Below the pieces are notes generated by a model, which ran no database searches, had not been told where the DNA came from, and saw nothing but the letters and a program-made list of their open reading frames with translations. Of a stretch of 64,000 nt of DNA, positions 1-11,939 are shown piece by piece (position 1 is the stretch's first letter; each line of letters begins with the position of its first letter). The DNA lies in the NCBI GenBank assembly GCA_001466705.2, contig LATX02000001.1, positions 992,001-1,056,000 of the forward strand, written 5' to 3'. The translations under genes were made by a program, and so were the position numbers. The stretch comes from Moniliophthora roreri (lineage: Eukaryota; Basidiomycota; Agaricomycetes; Agaricales; Marasmiaceae).

Positions 1-2216
1 AATGCGCTTTGGGGTCTCTGGAACGGATCGGACGGCGACATTAAGGTATTCGACGAACTCGAAGACGTTGTAGAGTGGCCTTGTCCAGGTCCAGGTAATG
101 GGCGTACCGTGCGCTGCGTCGACGATTCTCTCGAGTTGGAGGGATTGTATGTAGACGTTGACGAAGAGGACGATGCGGACGATACGGACGGTGGTATAGC
201 ACCGTTAACCCTCGTATTCGACAATTGCTTCTTTGCCCCAGGTTGCAACGTGGCGGGTATCTCTCTCCCTGTGCTGCCAGCGTACGCTCTCAAATTATCA
301 ACACTCTTTGCACCTCTCATGAACCCACTTGGACTTGCAATGCCCAAACCTGACCTTGTTGACTGCGAAGGAGGTTGCCATCCTACAGCCCAACCAGCAG
401 GAACTCTTCTTCCACCTGGCTCTCTGGACGGACTCGTCACCCTCTCTCTATCTCCAGTTGAAGGCCCCGGAACCGGTGCACTCATTTTTGGCGGTGGTGG
501 GATATTGAGCGGTCGCGAAGAAGAGTAAGGCGACTTGTACCTCGAAGGTGAGGAAAGCTGATGACGAGCCTTTGTCGCAGGTGAACGCTTCGAGCTTTCT
601 GGTGTCTGTGGAGACGAGGCATCGTCTTTGGATAAGAGAACCCAGGATTCCCGTTCCTCGGGGTTGCTATTGTCCGACTTGTTTCTCTGCGGTGCTCTTT
701 GTAAATCTGGTCGACTCTTGGACTGGGCCAGGACACGGGGACGGAAGATGCTGCTCGAAGATTGGGATGGAGAAAAGGTGTCTTCTTGGTGCTGCTTTTC
801 ACGTTCGACAGCAGCGTCTGAACCGCTTCTAAAGTGACCGACGGATCTGGAGGCAGGTGGAGTGATGGAATTATCATCAAAGGTGGCTCTGTTGGGTGAA
901 AGAGGTGGGGGAGGTGGAGGAACGGGGTGTAGATTGCCATATCGATCGACAAGGGTAGGAAGTAAAGATGGAGGAGGTGGACTACTTGGGCGTGACAACT
1001 GGGGTTGTGACGGGCGTCTGGTAGCCAAGGGAGAAGATGGTGGAGGAGCAGAGGAACCTGGAGCACCGACACAATTAAAATGGTGAGGTGGAGCACGAAT
1101 TGTCTCCCTATCCTTATCTCTATCTCTGCGTTCTGAATCTGCATCATAACCGCCGTCTGCACCACCACGTTCACTAGTTGCACTGCGGCTAGAAACGGAA
1201 CCTCTGCGACTAAGAGATTGGCGGCGTTTGGGTTGTAATGGGGGGTAGGAAGGGTATTGGTGTGATGGTGGTGGAGGTGGAGGTGGAGGGAGTACTGGCG
1301 GAGTGATACTGTTACCGATAGGTATGTTCTGTGGAGGGGGACGGTAGGCGTTTTCGTGGACGTTTGCAAAAGTGTGGGAGACCAAAAGTTTCAGACTGCC
1401 TTTGGAGTCACCAAATTTGCGACAGATTTCAAACAGACGGTCGTCTGAAAGGGCTTCACCCATTGCAAAGCCGCCTATTTCTGTCTGGTATATGGAAAAG
1501 CGGGACTGGTCTTCATCGTCAAAGATGTTTAGCTGGAAGAGTGGGTGAGTAAAAAGTGGTAATTGAAAGAGGCAAGAGTGTGGACGCACCGCAGTGAATA
1601 TTCTCTCTCTGATAAAGGCGGCATTTTGAGCGCCTGTAATTTCTACATTGGCGTAAAGAGATGAATCTGATGTGACGAGGATGAGGGTCTTTTCTGTGAT
1701 GGGAATGGTAGCTGCTGCTGGAGGACTTGGAGTTGTGGATGGGGCGGGTGGTAATGGATGAGGATGTGTAGATTCGGCTGTAGGGGACTGGGTGGGGTGG
1801 TGGTTAGAGAAACTATGGAGATAGATAGTTGGTGAACGCACTGTATTAGGTCTCTTTGGCAATTGAGGACGTTGTTTCTGTGTTATATTCAAAGGACCAG
1901 TAGGTGGAATGGGAAGGGCATTTGGCCTTGATTGATCGTAAATGGAATATGTGGGAGTAGAGTCGTGAGGGGTTGGAGGAGGCGGAGTTGATTCGTTGTC
2001 TGCAGAGGTTGAGTTTGAACTAGCTGGAGAAAGAGATAACTGGCTAGGAGTAGTTGTAATGGAATTGAGCCAAGAGTAATAGCTAGAGGAGCTGCCATAG
2101 CCATTGAGGGTGGATGAAGGAGGACCCGAGCCATCGCTGCCGTCCGAGTCTGAGCCAGGATTTGTTACATGTAGTGGTCTTCTGCTAGATGGAAGCTTTC
2201 GGCGTGCCTCTGACAT
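1..2216 (-). CDS. BCK1: BCK1-type MAPKKK, N-terminal part (runs off left edge)
   Basis: Minus-strand gene with start codon at 2216-2214 and exons 2216-1590 and 1532-<1; the 57-nt intron (1533-1589) is GT-AG and splices at a codon boundary. About residues 165-265 form the Ras-binding-like region seen at the N-terminus of basidiomycete cell-wall-integrity MAPKKKs, with AAFIRERIF before the intron and DEDQSRFSIYQTEIG plus GEALSDDRLFEICRKFGDSK after it. A long disordered Pro/Ser-rich linker follows, with a polyproline run and PPASRSVGHFRSGSDAA. The frame stays open to base 1, so the kinase domain must lie outside the window. In this family the kinase acts between upstream Rho/PKC signals and MAPKK. 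An antisense-frame proline-rich ORF here is a shadow. The family call rests on the N-terminal block only. Confidence 0.8.
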   Translation of the reverse strand, partial: MSEARRKLPSSRRPLHVTNPGSDSDGSDGSGPPSSTLNGYGSSSSYYSWLNSITTTPSQLSLSPASSNSTSADNESTPPPPTPHDSTPTYSIYDQSRPNALPIPPTGPLNITQKQRPQLPKRPNTVRSPTIYLHSFSNHHPTQSPTAESTHPHPLPPAPSTTPSPPAAATIPITEKTLILVTSDSSLYANVEITGAQNAAFIRERIFTAVRPHSCLFQLPLFTHPLFQLNIFDDEDQSRFSIYQTEIGGFAMGEALSDDRLFEICRKFGDSKGSLKLLVSHTFANVHENAYRPPPQNIPIGNSITPPVLPPPPPPPPSHQYPSYPPLQPKRRQSLSRRGSVSSRSATSERGGADGGYDADSERRDRDKDRETIRAPPHHFNCVGAPGSSAPPPSSPLATRRPSQPQLSRPSSPPPPSLLPTLVDRYGNLHPVPPPPPPLSPNRATFDDNSITPPASRSVGHFRSGSDAAVEREKQHQEDTFSPSQSSSSIFRPRVLAQSKSRPDLQRAPQRNKSDNSNPEERESWVLLSKDDASSPQTPESSKRSPATKARHQLSSPSRYKSPYSSSRPLNIPPPPKMSAPVPGPSTGDRERVTSPSREPGGRRVPAGWAVGWQPPSQSTRSGLGIASPSGFMRGAKSVDNLRAYAGSTGREIPATLQPGAKKQLSNTRVNGAIPPSVSSASSSSSTSTYNPSNSRESSTQRTVRPLPGPGQGHSTTSSSSSNTLMSPSDPFQRPQSA

Positions 2217-2390
2217 GGGGCAATCGCCACAAGGATAAGGAATGAGTGTGTAGACCGAGTGCAAACCAGTAGCTGAGAATCCAGTAGCTGAGTTTGTCTC
2301 TACGCTGTCCAATGTGATTAAGTAAAACCCTAACCCTTCTCCCACCCCATATAAATTACTCGTCTCTCTCCCTTGCCAGCTTTTCTCTCC

Positions 2391-3450
2391 ATGGTTTGTA
2401 TCCCTTCTCCTCCCCCTCCTTCGTCACTCATGTCCTCAGGCTTCAAAGGTACAAATCCCAAAGGGTGAATGGGATCGTCGCATGCATGAGGTCCCTTTAT
2501 CGAAACAGTGAGTAACCTCCTCTCCTACTTGTTCTCTCAACAAGATGACACAAAAAAATTGGGAATCTCTCCGAGTTTTTCATCATGAGGAGCCAAAAAA
2601 AAATTGCATGTATTATCTGAAATTACTTTTTACCTCTGCTTTTTGCTCTATTCTTCTTTTGCTCACCACTCCCCCCAACCAGCGACCTCAACCGTCTCAT
2701 CATGGACTACCTCGTCATCGAGGGATACAAGTCCGCAGCTCAAGAATTCGCCACAGAAGCATCTATCCCTCCTCAAGTAGACATGGACTCTATAGAAAGT
2801 CGCATGGGCATCAGAGAAGCCCTTCAACGTGGCGACGTAGAGAGCGCTATTGACCGTGTCAACGAGTTGAATCCCGAAGTATGTAGTAGCCCTTTTTCTC
2901 TCTCTCCATAGAGGATTAAACTTTTTCATGCACCACTCTGATTCTCTCTGATGAGACTCAACCAAAAAACAAACTTCAGTCTTCAATATGATTTTTTTTG
3001 GTCTCTACCTTGCCTTAAACACCCATACTGACACCCCCTCCCCCCCTTCTTCCATAGATCCTCGATACCAACCCATCTCTCTTCTTCCACCTCCAACAGC
3101 AACGCGTTATCGAACTCATCCGGTCAAACCGTATCGCAGAAGCTCTTGAATTCGCTCAAAATGAACTAGCTCCCAGAGGCGAAGAAAACCCTGAATTCTT
3201 GGCAGAACTCGAGAAAACAATGTCTCTCCTCGCTTTCGACTCTACCTCTCGTCCAGAAGGTCTCAAAGACCTCCTTGGCCCAGGTCAAAGGTTAAAGACG
3301 GCAGGTGAGATGAATGGCGCCATTCTAGAGAGCCTCAGTCAGGGTAAAGAGCCAAAGTTGGTTGGTTTGCTTCGGTTGATGAGCTGGGGAAATAAGATGT
3401 TGAAAGAGACCGCAGAGGTGCCTGTGCCCTTACCGACTAGTACCACGTAG
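2391..3450 (+). CDS. GID8: GID8-like LisH/CTLH subunit of the CTLH/GID ubiquitin ligase
   Basis: Preferred model: exons 2391-2393, 2440-2507, 2683-2878 and 3058-3450, giving 219 aa. The first exon is only the ATG; its 46-nt intron ends in CAG. If that intron is not real, the next in-frame ATG is 2482. The LisH motif spans about residues 27-55 (DLNRLIMDYLVIEGYKSAA), followed by CTLH (ESRMGIREALQRGDVESAI) and the CRA region (ALEFAQNELAPRGEENPEFL). This is the fixed order in GID8/TWA1, a scaffold of the GID E3 that targets gluconeogenic enzymes in yeast. Length matches the family (about 220 aa). It is divergent from the MAPKKK with 174 bp between start codons. Family call is secure; the first exon is inferred. 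Confidence 0.9.
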
Positions 3451-5721
3451 CAGCTTTTTTTTTTCCCATTGTAAATGGTCATTTGTATAATAGAACACAT
3501 ATACTGGATACGCCAACCCCCGCGGATATGTTCCGTCCTGTTTTAAGCCTCCATGCTTTCTCCATACATCATGCTTCATCTTGATATCATACCGCGGAGG
3601 TTCACGATCGCATCTGTATCTATCAAGCACCGAGCTCGGAGTGTTCCTTTGAATTCTTTTTCCAATCACCGCACCACGCACCAACCACGCACCATGACGA
3701 GATAGTGGCTAAAGACTCCTCAAATCTGAATCTGCCACTGCAATCAGATACCATTTGCGAACGGTATGTCTAGCGGATTCTGATTGAACGAGTTCAATTT
3801 CACCTAAATACCTTGGACCGGTCTTGGTGGTACCGCCGCTGCCTTGCAAGGAATTAATAAGTATACAACTAGCACTCGTACTCGTACTCGTCGCCCATAG
3901 CCGCCCCCGACCTCCGATGAGATTCTGATTCGAACTTACCTACATACCTTGGACCCATCACTTGTAAGTTGCGCACATAGCACATTACCATTGGCTCCCG
4001 AGAGAGAGATAGAGAGGCGGCAAGGGGGAAGAGAAGAACGAATTTAGAACAAGGAAGCAAGGGAGATAACCCGCATCGTGAAAACCAGAATCGGAATCCT
4101 CTGTGCAATGTGCGTATTGCGTCCCGCGTCTTATCAACGAGTTCTCCAGACTCGTTCGCACCGCGCCACAATGTCGTCAACCTTAAAATCGTAATAGTGA
4201 CTTGGTTCGGAGATGCGGATAGGGTATTGGTGCGGGCGTTTTTGTGGTAAACAGCACTTCAAAACGCCTTTGAACTCGTCACGTACGCTGGAGACTCTAG
4301 TTCGGCTGACGACGATCCTCCCTAATTTGGCCTTTTATAGATGTTCGGCACTACCTCGTTGCACTCCCGACTTGTGCGAGTGAGCGAGCGAGCGAGAACG
4401 AGAAATGTTGTTATTTTTTCGAGTTCGGGTTATGTGCCGATGGCAGAGTATAGTACTATTTGGTGCCGCTTCACCTTACATCGAGTTGAACGATTGCCAT
4501 GACAAGGACTTGCTAATAGCAATATATACCTGGAATCGTGTCAATATCGAAGGGTTCTATTCCAGATTCGGCGTTGTTGGTAAACCGCAGAACCTGTCAG
4601 TACTTCTAAAACGCGTAGTCGTTGAGCATGCGGTAGTCATGGCTAATGAGATAGTCTAATAGCCTGTAACCGTACTGAGGATCGAATCAGACGCGTATCA
4701 TTCAGAATAAGACGACCTGGGAAGCGACATACGGTACATTTGACTGAAACAAAGGGCCATCCATCTGTTCTGTGATGTCGGACATTCAACAAATGCCTCC
4801 AGATGGCTATGGTTCTTGATAGAGAAGTGTCAATATAGCAAAACTAGTGTACATATATGTTTATACCATGACTCACTTCTCGTCAGATTTGAATATACAT
4901 ATTGATTCTGGGGGAGCAGTTCAAGTTCCATTGAATGCGTACAACTTTCTCCCTCCGGTGGTAGTAGTACGATAAGTCCGAGAAAGGGTCCGATATTACT
5001 GTATCTGCGAAAATAATGGAAGTAATGTTTGGGCTGATATCATCCAAGTCGTAAGAGTGAGTTGCGACTGCTTGTTGCCGTTACACGCGGCGTGCTGGCC
5101 CCTTTTACTCAACACACTTAACTCTCACTCATTTACTCTTACATGACATTGCGAGAATGAACGAAGCAAGATATAGTCGACAGAATGAGAATTCGGGCGA
5201 TAGATAGATCGGATAATCCGCTTGCGACCTTCGCGTTCCGCCTGACAGAGTCCCTACGATCAGACAACCTCATATACCTCCGAAGTAATCCGTCACTCAT
5301 CCATCACTATCGCCGTCGGAATTCGAAGAATGATTGTGTCCTGAAGAATGACAGGCCGCGAAGGGTAAGTGTCGTGATTTCTGTCAGTAAACTGTTATGA
5401 AAAAACTGATGTTGATGGTGTTTTTCAAGCTTGAGCTTGTATCTGTCGACGGCATCTATTCGTTACATGTAAAATTTTCGAGATCTCCTTTGAGGCCTCT
5501 AGCATCTTGATTCTGATTCTGATTCAACTGCCATCGTCCGTGCTGGTACCTACATCGCAAACCTATGCACGCCGCACCTTTTCAGCCCCAAAACGTTCCG
5601 TCTCGAGATGCGGGAACACCAGGCAGTGTAGACCTGGAGAGATAACCGTATTAACACACTTTGAACGCAAAACAGGCAAAAGATTCACAACATGAAAAAG
5701 CGCAACGTCATTTGATTTTCA
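3451..5721. other. Gene-poor intergenic stretch
   Basis: No supportable gene seen. ORFs are short, on both strands, and have no recognisable motif. The stretch holds an imperfect direct duplication (3776-3819 and 3921-3955), a short CTCGTA repeat near 3876 and a GCGA repeat near 4383. It leads into the kinase relic to the right. Confidence 0.5.
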
Positions 5722-6870
5722 ATGGAGAAGAAGAAGAATAGTATACCAGCCGTTGCAGAGGAATACGTGTCCAGACGGAGACAGGCGCGCCCGACTGGTG
5801 GTGGGCCTGTCCCGTTGCGAATGCAGAAGAGACCTCGTAAGCTATGGGGGAGTGAACTCGAACAGCAGCTGAGTCTTGGTATGTCGGTCCTGTTGTCTCC
5901 TTTTCTACGTACTGTATTGATCAAGTACAGTCTCGGCGCCGTTCAAATGGGTCCAAGGTGAGCTCATCGACACAACGCCATACGGACGAGTCTACCTTGC
6001 CCTGACCGCGGTTAGTCCGTGAGGTTAGTCGAGCTGTCAGATGATGGGTTGAAGGGAGCGCTGAGAAGGGAGTTCGAGGCGTTTCGAGACTTGGATTTCG
6101 ATCAACCTCTGACGTCCGTGAAGCAAACTCGAGTTGCGTGGTGAGGAAGATTTGCAAGTCCAAGTACTGAAGAGAGAGATGAAATTGTTGAAAGATCTAA
6201 ACCGTCCGCATATCGGGAAGCGTGGCCCTCTTCCTGATGAAGAAGCACAAAAGCTCATGTCTCAAATTCTCGATTGATTGGCGTATATCCATTCCAAGGG
6301 CATTACTCACGGGGTAATGCATTAGTTCATCTGGTAGTTGATTGTTTAAAGACTCTCTTCGGAACAAAATGTGAAAGCAGCAGAGATCCTCCTTGGCACG
6401 GATTGCAGTTGCAAGATATCCGGCTTTGGCATCCTTCTGGATGAGAGCGGAACAAGGACACCAATGTCGGAAGTTTCAAGTATTCTGGAACCGTGAATGC
6501 ACAAGGAACACAGCACGATTCCAAAGCGGATATCTGGAGTGTTGATCGGGATGTTGACTGGGTAAGGGCCCTGGTTTGGCAAGGAATCGGCTACCTCTCC
6601 CATACTCGAGGTGAGCCACGCTGACCTGCGTGTGAATCGCCTCTCCCGCTCCCGGAAGGTCTTGTTCAACTATCGAATTCTGTGCATGACTTTTTCAAGA
6701 AATATTTCGCGATGTGAGCACCAGTGCCTTGGATGGTTCGTGCGACATTGGGTAACGGACCGAGTGCGTCAGACCTTCAAAAACACGAGTATTTACTTGG
6801 AGTACAAGCCCCCGGTTGGCAGAATGACGAATATAGTCATGTTCCTTGCTGAAATGAGAGACTCAAGCTC
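5722..6870 (+). pseudogene. Decayed BCK1/STE11-type MAPKKK relic
   Basis: Pieces of a MAPKKK can be read in order but in different frames with stops between. First comes a pre-kinase block (SIPAVAEEYVSRR, then QKRPRKLWGSELEQ at about 5838-5872), which resembles the KKSIR...KLWGSKLEE segment that precedes the kinase in basidiomycete BCK1 proteins. Then a degraded glycine loop (KWVQGEL, GRVYLAL) near 5945-5995, an alpha-C remnant (LKREMKLLKDLNRPHI) near 6167-6215, AYIHSKGITHG near 6280-6312 with the HRD lost, CKISGFGI near 6405-6435 with Gly replacing the Asp of DFG, ADIWSV near 6525-6540, and SASDLQKHEYLLG near 6763-6800. The order is canonical. No continuous frame or splice model restores it, so I call it a pseudogene. 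Confidence 0.7.
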
Positions 6871-9800
6871 CAGGGTTGCATACTAGCATCACTCTTTGCA
6901 TAGACGAGAACGTTTAGGAAATCGCGAATGACGAGGAAGTGACATCGAAATGACATCACGCGTTGGCGCGTTGCTAGCAAACTACGTGTATAGATAGTAT
7001 TGATTGTTATACATGTGTTATGAGTTGTACAGTGATGCATGGTTGAGGTTTAGATTGTGCAGAATGTAATGTAATGTAATACTATAGGGACCATGCCAAT
7101 AAGTAAGTGTCTGAGCACCGATGGATACTTGTATACTAAGCACTAGAGAAGGAAAAGCAGTGTATGACCCAATGTAACACGATCCCATCCAAACCGAATA
7201 CGAAAGACCACAAAGAAAGAATCAATCTTTCTTGACGACCCAAGAGAAGAGGGAAAAGATGTCAACTTCGATGCGAAGAGGGACCCAAGAAACACGATAG
7301 TGCACTGCATCGGGGTCTATTCGTGTCTGAAGGGATTGACCAAGAGCTATTGTTAGCTTTTGGTTGTTTCGCCGCGCGACCTGAAGTTTTCGACAGCACA
7401 GCGCGAGACAGGTATGAACCAACCATAGGTGTGAGAATGGAGTTGTAGGGATGTGGGTGAGGTGAGGGGGGGGTGAGGCGGGGGTGATGGGAGTGTCGTA
7501 TGGATGAGGACATAGAGTATAATGCGAAGATTGATGCACACCGGGAGGCAGAATGGCCTGCCTGGGCGGTGGGGGGTGGTCAAGATTGACAAGGATGGTG
7601 CTACCGACGCGCCAAAAACCGCCAGTAGGTTGCGTTGGGAGGCTGGGTACCTGGTACAGAGTCATCTGAACCCCGAGTCAGTTGCCTGAACCTGTTGCGC
7701 GATGAACAGCCAGATACATACGTTCCTGAACGCATTGATAGACCACTACGCCCTTGCCGTCCCAAACTCCACATTGACTATATATGGGCCAATGGATATT
7801 CAGCTCCCATATTCTTGTCGCATTGCTGATGACTGGCATGCTGCCAGAGGAATGATAACCCGCTGTCGAGGCCGTTTTGACAAAAGAAAAAACGAGGATC
7901 TATAGTGGAGTGGAAGAAACCACAGCGAAAGACAATGACAGCCTGAGCCGGAGAAATGGTTGCCTTGGTTTTATACTCCGGGGGGAGGGAATTCACGAAT
8001 CGCGGAGAATCTAACCGGGAAAGCCAATTTTCGCTGACGGCAGCAGACCGCACCGCCTCTAGTTTGTAATGACGTGCAGCTTGCGTCCAGCACTCCATTT
8101 TTAGACACTATTATAATGTATATCAGATCTTTCCTCTTTTAGTTTTCCTTCTCAACATAATGCGTTAGTCTCATACATCAATGATCAAGGGTACATGTCC
8201 CAGAACACTCCCCAGCCCCCCCAGCTCCAGTAATCACAAAGTCAATCTTTCAGGCGGTAAGCAGGTTCCCGCCCCCACGATGCTGCAATCTGTGACATCT
8301 ATCCTCTCAGACGTCCTTTTGACCATCATCTTCTGACCAAGCCGCGCAGCTTCCCGTAGCTTCCCTACTCCTCTTGGCACCATAGTTTTGGGTCTGACTA
8401 TTCCGAGAAAAATTCACTGAATGAGTCATGACATCCTGCAAAACAGTTTTCGTCACATTCCAAGCCTTCTCCAAAGTTCACATGCACTTCCGGACATGGC
8501 TCAGGGTTATTATAATCACTGTCACACACGAAGAAAGAGAATGCTGCCATCGACGTCGAATCGAAGCTTTCTAGTCTCATCACCGTGATTCCTGTCCTGT
8601 CGCCGGCCCCAGGACCACAGCGAGCTCACCTTATCTTTGAAGATTCCGTCATTTTCACATCATCACGTTGGGCCGTACCGAAGAAAACATGGTTATAAGC
8701 ATCAGACGTGTGGAATCTCGCACCTTTGGGGTGGACATACGTACTCTGACGACGTTAATCTGGATCACAAAGGTCATCTTCTGAACGCAACGTGTTCAGC
8801 CAATTATTTGCTCGTTATTTGCACCCCCGGTCCCTCTCTTCGATCAAAGATCACCATGAGATCATTCATCAGGGTTTCAAAGGTACCGCAATACCCACTC
8901 CTAGAGAACTCGATAAGGCGGGAATGAATTCAATGACGAAGACTGAGAATTGACGTGGTGCAACCTTGTCGATGGTGGACGAAACATCATGAAAATAATG
9001 ACAACCACGACTTTTTTTCCGGTGAAGAGGATTTGACCGTTCACTGCTGGTACCAGTCGTTTCACGCGTGGGCGAACAAAGCAACAAATGTGATACTGTG
9101 GGAGGCGAATCTTGACGTAAATTCACTGCAGTATTGAAAACAGAACTCACAATGGACTTCACGAGATGAAGGCACGGGAATAACTGCAGACGCGGGAGTG
9201 ATCATGAAAGAACACGAGTCCTTTGTTATCTATACCATGCAGCAAGGTGGCATTGACAAAGCTGTACTAGTTGATGCTAGCGGTTACGTCGAGTAATTCG
9301 TTTGCGGAGCAAAAATGGGGTATGAACAAGGTATGAAAGAGCGGTGAACGACCCTTGAAGTTACGCTTTGGCTTTTGATCAGGACTAAAGGTCTAAGGCC
9401 AAGGTACTGGTTATCCATACAATGACTGAAGGGGCAGAGGATGTTGCTTGAACTTCTAGGTTGGAGGATCGGTAGGAAAGGCCTTGTCCCTTTCTTCTTT
9501 GCATTTACTCGACTTACTTAAAGTCCCTTTCAGCACGGACGTACAGCACGTTCACATCTTCGTAAAGCCGATTTTTGTCAAGGGAACTCTTTGTTAGCTG
9601 ATGCTTCCAGTCGCCCTAGAATCCTTGATGTATACCAATCACATCGGAAATGAAATACAGGCAGCCTTCCATTGAACCTTGGTTGCTACGATGCAGGAAA
9701 GTAATATCCGGGGGAAACCTTTGTGAAGAAGTGCAGCAGGAAAGGTCGGTCCTAAGCAAGCTACGTGTCTTCACGAGTTTGGACGCACTTCTTTCAGCAT

Positions 9801-11939
9801 CTCCACAGCATATAATTCAGAGTTTCCGCCTCGGAGTAAGTAGAGCGAACGTACTCGTTCACCTCGAAGCGAAGGTGGGTCTAGATTAAACCAATCTCCG
9901 TCTCGTCTCCGAACCAGTGAGTACTTTTGTAGGACCGGGGCGCCAAGTTGTTCCGAGAAGTTTGGCGTACAGACTCGGGTCATCCACAACAGGACCTACG
10001 GGACGCTCGAAGGGATCCTCAGATGACAGTTAGCCTACATAGATTCCTGTTAAACGTCGGATAAAAGGAATAATCAATATCATGAAAGGGACGGTCGTGA
10101 CCCGAATGTCCAGCCGTTACCAGGCCACAGGCATGACAAGGCGGATCGCCCATAGGAGCTGGGACCGGACGGAGACTAATTAGATGCGTTGGAGAAAGCT
10201 TTGAAGCGTCTGGCTCGGAATGGAGTTCGTTCCGAGCTTTACTAGAAAAAAATCAATCATGACACCGAAAGTAAGGCTTGGTGGGTTCCTGGCTCCTGGG
10301 GTGCTTGACGCGACTAGCACGAGTCAGCAGCTCTATATAAGCTAAGCTTTAGAGGTTATCCGATTGAAGCGGAGGAAGGAACGTTCGAGACTTTAAGTGT
10401 CAACCCGACATATTCGACGGATGGCGCCCGCGAGTTCCAGAGCTTATAGGTTAGGGTCTTGAAACCCAAAAAATAAATGATTAGGTCGGGGTAGACACTG
10501 GACGTGAGATGGAATACGGAGAGCATGGTCTGCTGCGTTGAGCCTAAGATTCTGAAACTGAACCTGGATTGTGGGGGTCAGTCAAGCGATTGCCATTGTC
10601 CAACGCCGAGTGTGTATTACTATGATATAGATCTGTCGCGTAAGGCGCGTTGCCATCACAATCCGAGCGCGTCTTGCCGCAGCCTGCGCAGGGACGCAAG
10701 ACTTATGATAAGTGTTTTGACCTTTGGAGTGACAGCGCGACAGTGGTCAGTTATAGAGTCTAGAATGAGTGATGGCAAAAGGTCGAGGTTACCCAGACAC
10801 TTTGAGAACAGAGTGCAGAGGAGCTGTGTGGTCCCCTGAAGCCTTTTGGTGCCATTGCAGTCGAGGAAAACGCGGGAATCGATGCCAAATCAATGCATGA
10901 ACCGTGAAATAGGCCAGATCGCTTCCGATGAAGACGGGCATCGAGGACACCGAAGCAGACGCAAAGATACTGCATCTGTGCTCATCGTGGATCCTAGGTG
11001 TTAGCTAGCTAGCAGGGAACGAGTGGAGCAGAACTGACCAGTTCTATCCTTGGGTGTCGCAATGACATACATAACTTACATCAGATAAGAACATGACGAG
11101 AGAGATGAGGGTCATCAGGTTTGACCGCCATCAATGTCACTACTGAACCACATCTCCGATGACGGAGATGAGAGTAGCTTCAGTGAACGAATGGTTGGAG
11201 CAGGTGTGGTTCGGCGATTTTCAGGGGTACACAAACCATCTTGCAAGATTTTCCAGGTCGGACCGACATCAGGTGTGATGATGGAAAAGTGAGTGGAGTG
11301 CTCACTGGCAGACTGCACCGGTCTGTTTTTCACTAGATGCTCACTGAGAATACGCAGTCAGGTATTTCTTGGTTTGGGGTACACGGAAGAGAACTTGAAA
11401 GGGAAGCGCGCACAGTCCTTTAGTACCGGTACCGGAAAGGGCGTGGAGTTGAGGTAGCCTATCATGAACGGGAAATAGTCGATTCTGCCAAAACTGTCTC
11501 GGTACGTGTTCTACTATTCCTTGGCTTGTGAAACCTAGGATTTCATTCATGAATGAGCATGTGCCGTGAACGGTCGCGGAACCTGCATTGAATGATTATA
11601 CACGGCATCTAGGCGTCCATGATCTGACCTTGCGTGTTCGTCTGTCGTCCATCAGCCATTTTGGCGTGTTATGTTCCTGCAAAAGCTGATTATATCCGGT
11701 CGTTTCGCAATTACGATTATTAGGAGGAGTGTGGTAACAGAATAGGGTCCTACACTGATAATGAGAATGACTGGCGCAGGAAGATGCAGCGGTATGTGGC
11801 ACGGGAGCAGAGGACTTCGTTCCGCGCACGAGCCATTTACGTAAATGCACATATTCGCCTCTCCTCATATCCATGTACACTGCTTAAAGAGCTACACCGT
11901 TCACACATCCTATTTCCGTGGTTTAGCAGTCGACGAGCT
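6871..11939. other. Long stretch without a recognisable gene
   Basis: I see no recognisable gene in these 5 kb. The longest ORF is 147 codons on the minus strand (7665-7222); it is Pro/His-rich in its middle and ends in a less biased part with VSWVPLRIEVDIF. I cannot name it, and it could be a terminal exon of an unknown gene or chance. A GATGG/GGTG-rich low-complexity patch lies at about 7435-7500, and an 8-bp-arm hairpin (CATCTCCG, CGGAGATG) near 11151-11170. The rest is unremarkable mixed sequence. Confidence 0.4.

Noticed and set aside
482..1369. 295-codon His/Leu/Pro-rich minus-strand ORF
   Set aside because: It is a shifted frame of the MAPKKK linker; the neighbouring frame is open through the whole region, splices correctly and carries family motifs.
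4383..4405. GCGA-type simple repeat and other short microsatellites (for example near 7060)
   Set aside because: Too short to be of note.
7222..7665. 147-codon minus-strand ORF
   Set aside because: Biased Pro/His composition in the middle, no partner exons and no family match; not enough to call a gene.
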